NCBI GenBank assembly: GCA_035720945.1
Contig: DASTNK010000072.1
Coordinates: 1 to 9,391, forward strand
DNA length: 9,391 nt
Origin: SCQX01 sp035720945
GTDB taxonomy: Bacteria > Pseudomonadota > Gammaproteobacteria > Burkholderiales > Burkholderiaceae_B
Reading direction: 5' to 3'
Shown here: piece by piece, positions 6,897-9,391 of the stretch
How positions within the stretch are numbered: position 1 is the first letter of the stretch
How the letters are laid out: every line of letters begins with the position of its first letter
Notes under the pieces: model-generated
Databases searched by the model: none
What the model saw: only the letters and a program-made list of their open reading frames with translations
Told to the model about the DNA's origin: nothing
Position numbers and translations under genes: made by a program

Positions 6897-8369
6897 ATGG
6901 GAAAGGCAGTGCGATGGTTCTTCTTGTGCGGCATGTCATGGCTGCTTGGCGGAGCTGTATCGCCGGCTTTCGGGCAGGCGCGTGCCGCTGTGGCTTCCCA
7001 CGAAGTCGTCGTGCTCAAGGTGGACGGCATCATCAGCCCGGCCTCGTCTGACTTCATCCTCGCCGGGATCGACAGGGCGACGCATGACAACGCTCAACTG
7101 GTCGTCATCGAACTCGACACGCCGGGCGGATTGGATTCCTCGATGCGGACCATCGTCCAGCACATCCTGGCGTCACCCGTACCGGTCGCCACCTTCGTCA
7201 GTCCTGCGGGCGCTCGTGCCGCCAGCGCGGGAACGTTCATTCTGTACGCCAGCCATATCGCGGCCATGACGCCGGCCAGCAACCTGGGCGCGGCGTCGCC
7301 AGTAACGATTGGCCTGGGTGGAAACGATGAAGCGCCGGCGAAGCCGTCGGCATCGTCACGGCCCTCCAGTTCCCCGGCTGGGCAACGCTCTGACTCGTCG
7401 GTAGGGCAACAAGCATCAACCCAGCCACAGCTCAGCGAGGGCGACACCATGAAAAAGAAGATCATGAACGACGCCGTTGCCTACATCCGCAGTCTTGCGC
7501 AACTGCGCGGCCGCAACGCCGATTTCGCGGAAAAGGCGGTGCGCGACGCGGCCAGCCTGTCCGCGCCCGAGGCGCTGAAGGACGGGGTGATCGACCTGAT
7601 CGCCGACAACCTGGATCAGTTGCTGACCAAGCTTGATGGCCGGCAGGTCAAACTGGGGTCGGGTCGCGTGGTGACACTGGCGACGAGCCAACCGGACATC
7701 GTCGTGTTGTCGCCGGACTGGCGCACCCGGGTGCTGGGTTTCATCGCCGATCCGCAGATCGCCTTGATTCTGCTGATGGCGGGTGTGTTCGGGCTGTTCT
7801 ACGAAGCCATGAATCCAGGACTGGCTGTGCCTGGTGTGGCGGGCCTGATCAGCCTGTTGCTTGGCCTGTACGCGTTCCAGATGCTGCCAGTGAATTGGGT
7901 GGGTGTCGGGCTCATCGCGCTGGGCACGGCGTTGATGATCGCCGAAGCGTTCATGCCGACGTTTGGCGTGGTCGGCGCCGGGGGCGTGGTGGCGTTCGTG
8001 CTGGGCGGCATCTTCCTGACCGATACAACGATACCGGGCTATGGCTTGTCGGTGCCGTTCCTGATCGGCATCGCGGTGGCCTGTGCCATCCTGTTCTTCA
8101 TCGTGGGCAGTGTGGCGGCGCGGGCGCACCGGCGTCGCGTGGTCACCGGCGCCGAAGAGATGCGGGGCCTGCGCGGAGTCGTCACGTCGGTCAACGGCGC
8201 GGTCGTCTACGCCGAGGTTCGCGGCGAGCGCTGGAAGGTGCGTAGCCCGCAGGCGTTGGCGCCCGGCGACCTGGTGCGCGTCGTGAGCCTGAATGGACTG
8301 ACCTTGCTGGTCGAACCCGCCGATGATGCACATTCAATGAAAGACAAAGGGGAACACTGTGTCCTATAG
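6897..8369 (+). CDS. NfeD-family membrane-bound serine protease (ClpP-like domain, long form)
   Basis: This is a 490-residue long-form NfeD protein. The archaeal relative PH1510 cleaves the hydrophobic C-terminus of its stomatin partner using a Ser-Lys dyad. Visible parts begin with a signal peptide (1 to about 27, AFG-QA). A ClpP/SppA-like domain (about 35-265) follows, with the DTPGGLD turn at 74-80 and nucleophile Ser110 in ARAASAGTF. Lys188 in KKKIMNDAVAYIRSL is the likely general base. Four to five membrane helices lie between about 283 and 406, and an OB-fold NfeD domain (about 420-475, GLRGVVTSVNGAVVYAEV) ends the protein. Residues 141-184 form a Ser/Pro/Gln-rich, low-complexity linker between the nucleophile and lysine segments, a site that varies in the family. 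The 3' end overlaps the slipin gene by 11 bp, so the two are co-translated. The likely role is membrane quality control or microdomain maintenance; the true substrate is not known from the sequence. Confidence 0.92.
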   Translation: MGKAVRWFFLCGMSWLLGGAVSPAFGQARAAVASHEVVVLKVDGIISPASSDFILAGIDRATHDNAQLVVIELDTPGGLDSSMRTIVQHILASPVPVATFVSPAGARAASAGTFILYASHIAAMTPASNLGAASPVTIGLGGNDEAPAKPSASSRPSSSPAGQRSDSSVGQQASTQPQLSEGDTMKKKIMNDAVAYIRSLAQLRGRNADFAEKAVRDAASLSAPEALKDGVIDLIADNLDQLLTKLDGRQVKLGSGRVVTLATSQPDIVVLSPDWRTRVLGFIADPQIALILLMAGVFGLFYEAMNPGLAVPGVAGLISLLLGLYAFQMLPVNWVGVGLIALGTALMIAEAFMPTFGVVGAGGVVAFVLGGIFLTDTTIPGYGLSVPFLIGIAVACAILFFIVGSVAARAHRRRVVTGAEEMRGLRGVVTSVNGAVVYAEVRGERWKVRSPQALAPGDLVRVVSLNGLTLLVEPADDAHSMKDKGEHCVL

Positions 8370-9189
8370 CTACGATATCGTTGTGATCGCCGTCGTCATC
8401 ATCCTGGCCCTGGTGTTGATCAACGCCGTCCGGATATTGCGTGAGTATCAGCGCGCCGTTGTCTTCACACTGGGGCGGTTCTCGGGGGTCAAGGGGCCGG
8501 GGCTGATCTTCGTGATACCTGTGGTGCAGCAGATCGTGCGCGTCGACCTGCGCGTCGTGACCATGGACGTGCCCAGCCAGGACGTCATTTCGCGCGACAA
8601 CGTGTCGGTGAAGGTCGATGCCGTCCTGTATTTCCGCGTCATGGCGCCGGACAAGGCCATCATCCAGGTGGAGCGCTACCTGGAGGCCACCAGCCAACTC
8701 GCGCAGACCACGCTGCGCGCGGTGCTGGGCAAGCATGACCTGGACGACATGCTGTCCGAGCGCGAGAAACTGAACTTGGATGTGCAGGAAATCCTGGATG
8801 CGCAAACGGACTCATGGGGCATCAAGGTCACCAACGTCGAGATCAAACGCATCGACCTGAATGAGAACATGATCCGCGCCATCGCCCGGCAGGCCGAGGC
8901 TGAACGCGAACGGCGCGCGAAGGTCATCCACGCCGAAGGCGAGAAACAGGCCGCCCAGGCGCTCATGGAGGCCGCCGAAACCCTGGCCAAGCAGCCCTCG
9001 GCGATGCAGTTGCGGTACTTGCAGACGCTGACCCAGGTGGCGGGGGACAAGAGTTCGACGCTGGTGTTTCCGATACCGGTGGATTTGCTGTCAGCCCTCA
9101 TGAACAACAAGGTGGGCGGGCCCGGGGCGTCGTTGTTGCAGTATCCACCGGAGGGGCCGGCGGGGGCGCCGGACAAGCCTGGGTCGTGA
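8359..9189 (+). CDS. Slipin (stomatin-like SPFH-domain membrane protein)
   Basis: This is a 276-residue SPFH/band 7 protein anchored in the inner membrane, the conserved partner of NfeD proteases. One N-terminal membrane helix (about 7-24) is followed by the SPFH domain (about 27-175), with QRAVVFTLGRFSGVKGPGL, DVPSQDVISRDNVSVKVDAVLYFRV split over 70-94, and LRAVLGKHDLDDMLSER. A charged Ala/Glu/Arg helix, probably coiled coil (about 172-212), then drives oligomerisation. A hydrophobic stretch (TLVFPIPVDLLSAL, 234-247) matches the region cleaved by the protease in archaeal stomatin. The tail is Gly/Pro-rich. The start is GTG at 8359, with AAAGGGG (8346-8352) six bases upstream and 11 bp of overlap with the nfeD 3' end. 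Slipin fits better than HflK/HflC or QmcA because of its NfeD partner and short single-helix form. Confidence 0.92.
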   Translation: MSYSYDIVVIAVVIILALVLINAVRILREYQRAVVFTLGRFSGVKGPGLIFVIPVVQQIVRVDLRVVTMDVPSQDVISRDNVSVKVDAVLYFRVMAPDKAIIQVERYLEATSQLAQTTLRAVLGKHDLDDMLSEREKLNLDVQEILDAQTDSWGIKVTNVEIKRIDLNENMIRAIARQAEAERERRAKVIHAEGEKQAAQALMEAAETLAKQPSAMQLRYLQTLTQVAGDKSSTLVFPIPVDLLSALMNNKVGGPGASLLQYPPEGPAGAPDKPGS

Positions 9190-9334
9190 TCATCGCGTCG
9201 GCAGCCTTCCGCGAAGTCATCTAATTCGTTGGCGGGTGGGCGCGGCGACTGCCATCAGAGCGCTCCCGAAGAGCCGCCGGACTTGCAGGAACGCCACGTT
9301 TCGCCCTGGTGCCATCAGCGGGAACCAGAACATT
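9190..9334. other. Intergenic gap after the nfeD-slipin operon
   Basis: This 145 bp gap has no gene. The nine-base word TGCCATCAG occurs twice (in CTGCCATCAGAG near 9250 and GGTGCCATCAGCG near 9310). I found no strong hairpin with a T-run and no convincing promoter. A GGAA at 9321-9324 is the likely ribosome site for the next gene. Confidence 0.4.
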
Positions 9335-9391
9335 ATGAAGAGCTTTCGCTTAACATTGCGGCTAGTCTTTATCGCGGTCGCGTGTGCGTCG
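9335..9391 (+). CDS. Start of a putative exported protein (3' end beyond window)
   Basis: Nineteen codons from ATG run open to the window edge, reading MKSFRLTLRLVFIAVACAS. A positively charged start followed by a hydrophobic core looks like a signal peptide. AVAC at 14-17 could be a loose lipobox, or cleavage may be by ordinary signal peptidase. GGGAA (9320-9324) sits ten bases upstream as a plausible ribosome site. The product cannot be named from so few residues, and the short length means the gene call itself is uncertain. Confidence 0.45.
   Translation, partial: MKSFRLTLRLVFIAVACAS

Noticed and set aside
6569..7090. 173-codon minus-strand frame across the ovoA-nfeD gap
   Set aside because: It overlaps the 3' end of ovoA, repeat copy B and the 5' end of the nfeD gene, all better explained by known features. 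It resembles no protein I recognise.
7416..8333. 305-codon minus-strand frame opposite the nfeD gene
   Set aside because: It has shadow composition (His/Gln/Arg/Asp-rich), and the + strand NfeD domains fully account for the region.

Overview
The window is GC-rich, densely coded DNA with every supported gene on the + strand. The order nuoL-nuoM-nuoN followed by a DUF2818 membrane protein is typical of Burkholderiales. The protein sequences look most like Alcaligenaceae (Achromobacter/Bordetella relatives). That placement comes from gene order and general family resemblance, not from a database search.

Positions 1-4120 hold the 3' end of the respiratory complex I (NADH:quinone oxidoreductase) operon. 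It contains the C-terminal part of NuoL, then complete NuoM and NuoN, the three antiporter-like proton-pumping subunits, then a 202-residue DUF2818 protein. Spacing is tight: nuoL/nuoM share one base, nuoM-nuoN are 12 bp apart, and the DUF2818 gene follows after 93 bp.

Positions 4121-6896 hold ovoA, for the bifunctional first and last enzyme of ovothiol A synthesis. It has its own AT-rich promoter region with an 8+8 bp inverted repeat that looks like an operator. Its partner ovoB (a PLP-dependent C-S lyase) is not in the window. Two copies of a roughly 100-140 bp intergenic hairpin repeat flank ovoA in opposite orientation, one just past DUF2818 and one just past ovoA. The two copies differ by ten transitions in the alignable parts. 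Two pairs of these are compensatory in the stem, which suggests the hairpin itself is maintained.

Positions 6897-9189 form a two-gene operon with an 11 bp overlap. The first gene encodes an NfeD-family membrane serine protease (ClpP-like domain, membrane domain, OB-fold). The second encodes its usual partner, a slipin/stomatin (SPFH) protein. Together they probably act in membrane microdomain organisation or membrane protein quality control. After a 145 bp gap, the first 19 codons of a further gene for an apparently exported protein run off the window end.

The points most worth a second look are the covarying hairpin repeat pair around ovoA, the palindrome over the ovoA promoter, a lysine-to-tyrosine change at a proton-pathway position of NuoN, and an apparent internal duplication in the DUF2818 protein. 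I did not find a clearly new multi-gene system; most of the window is recognisable core metabolism.
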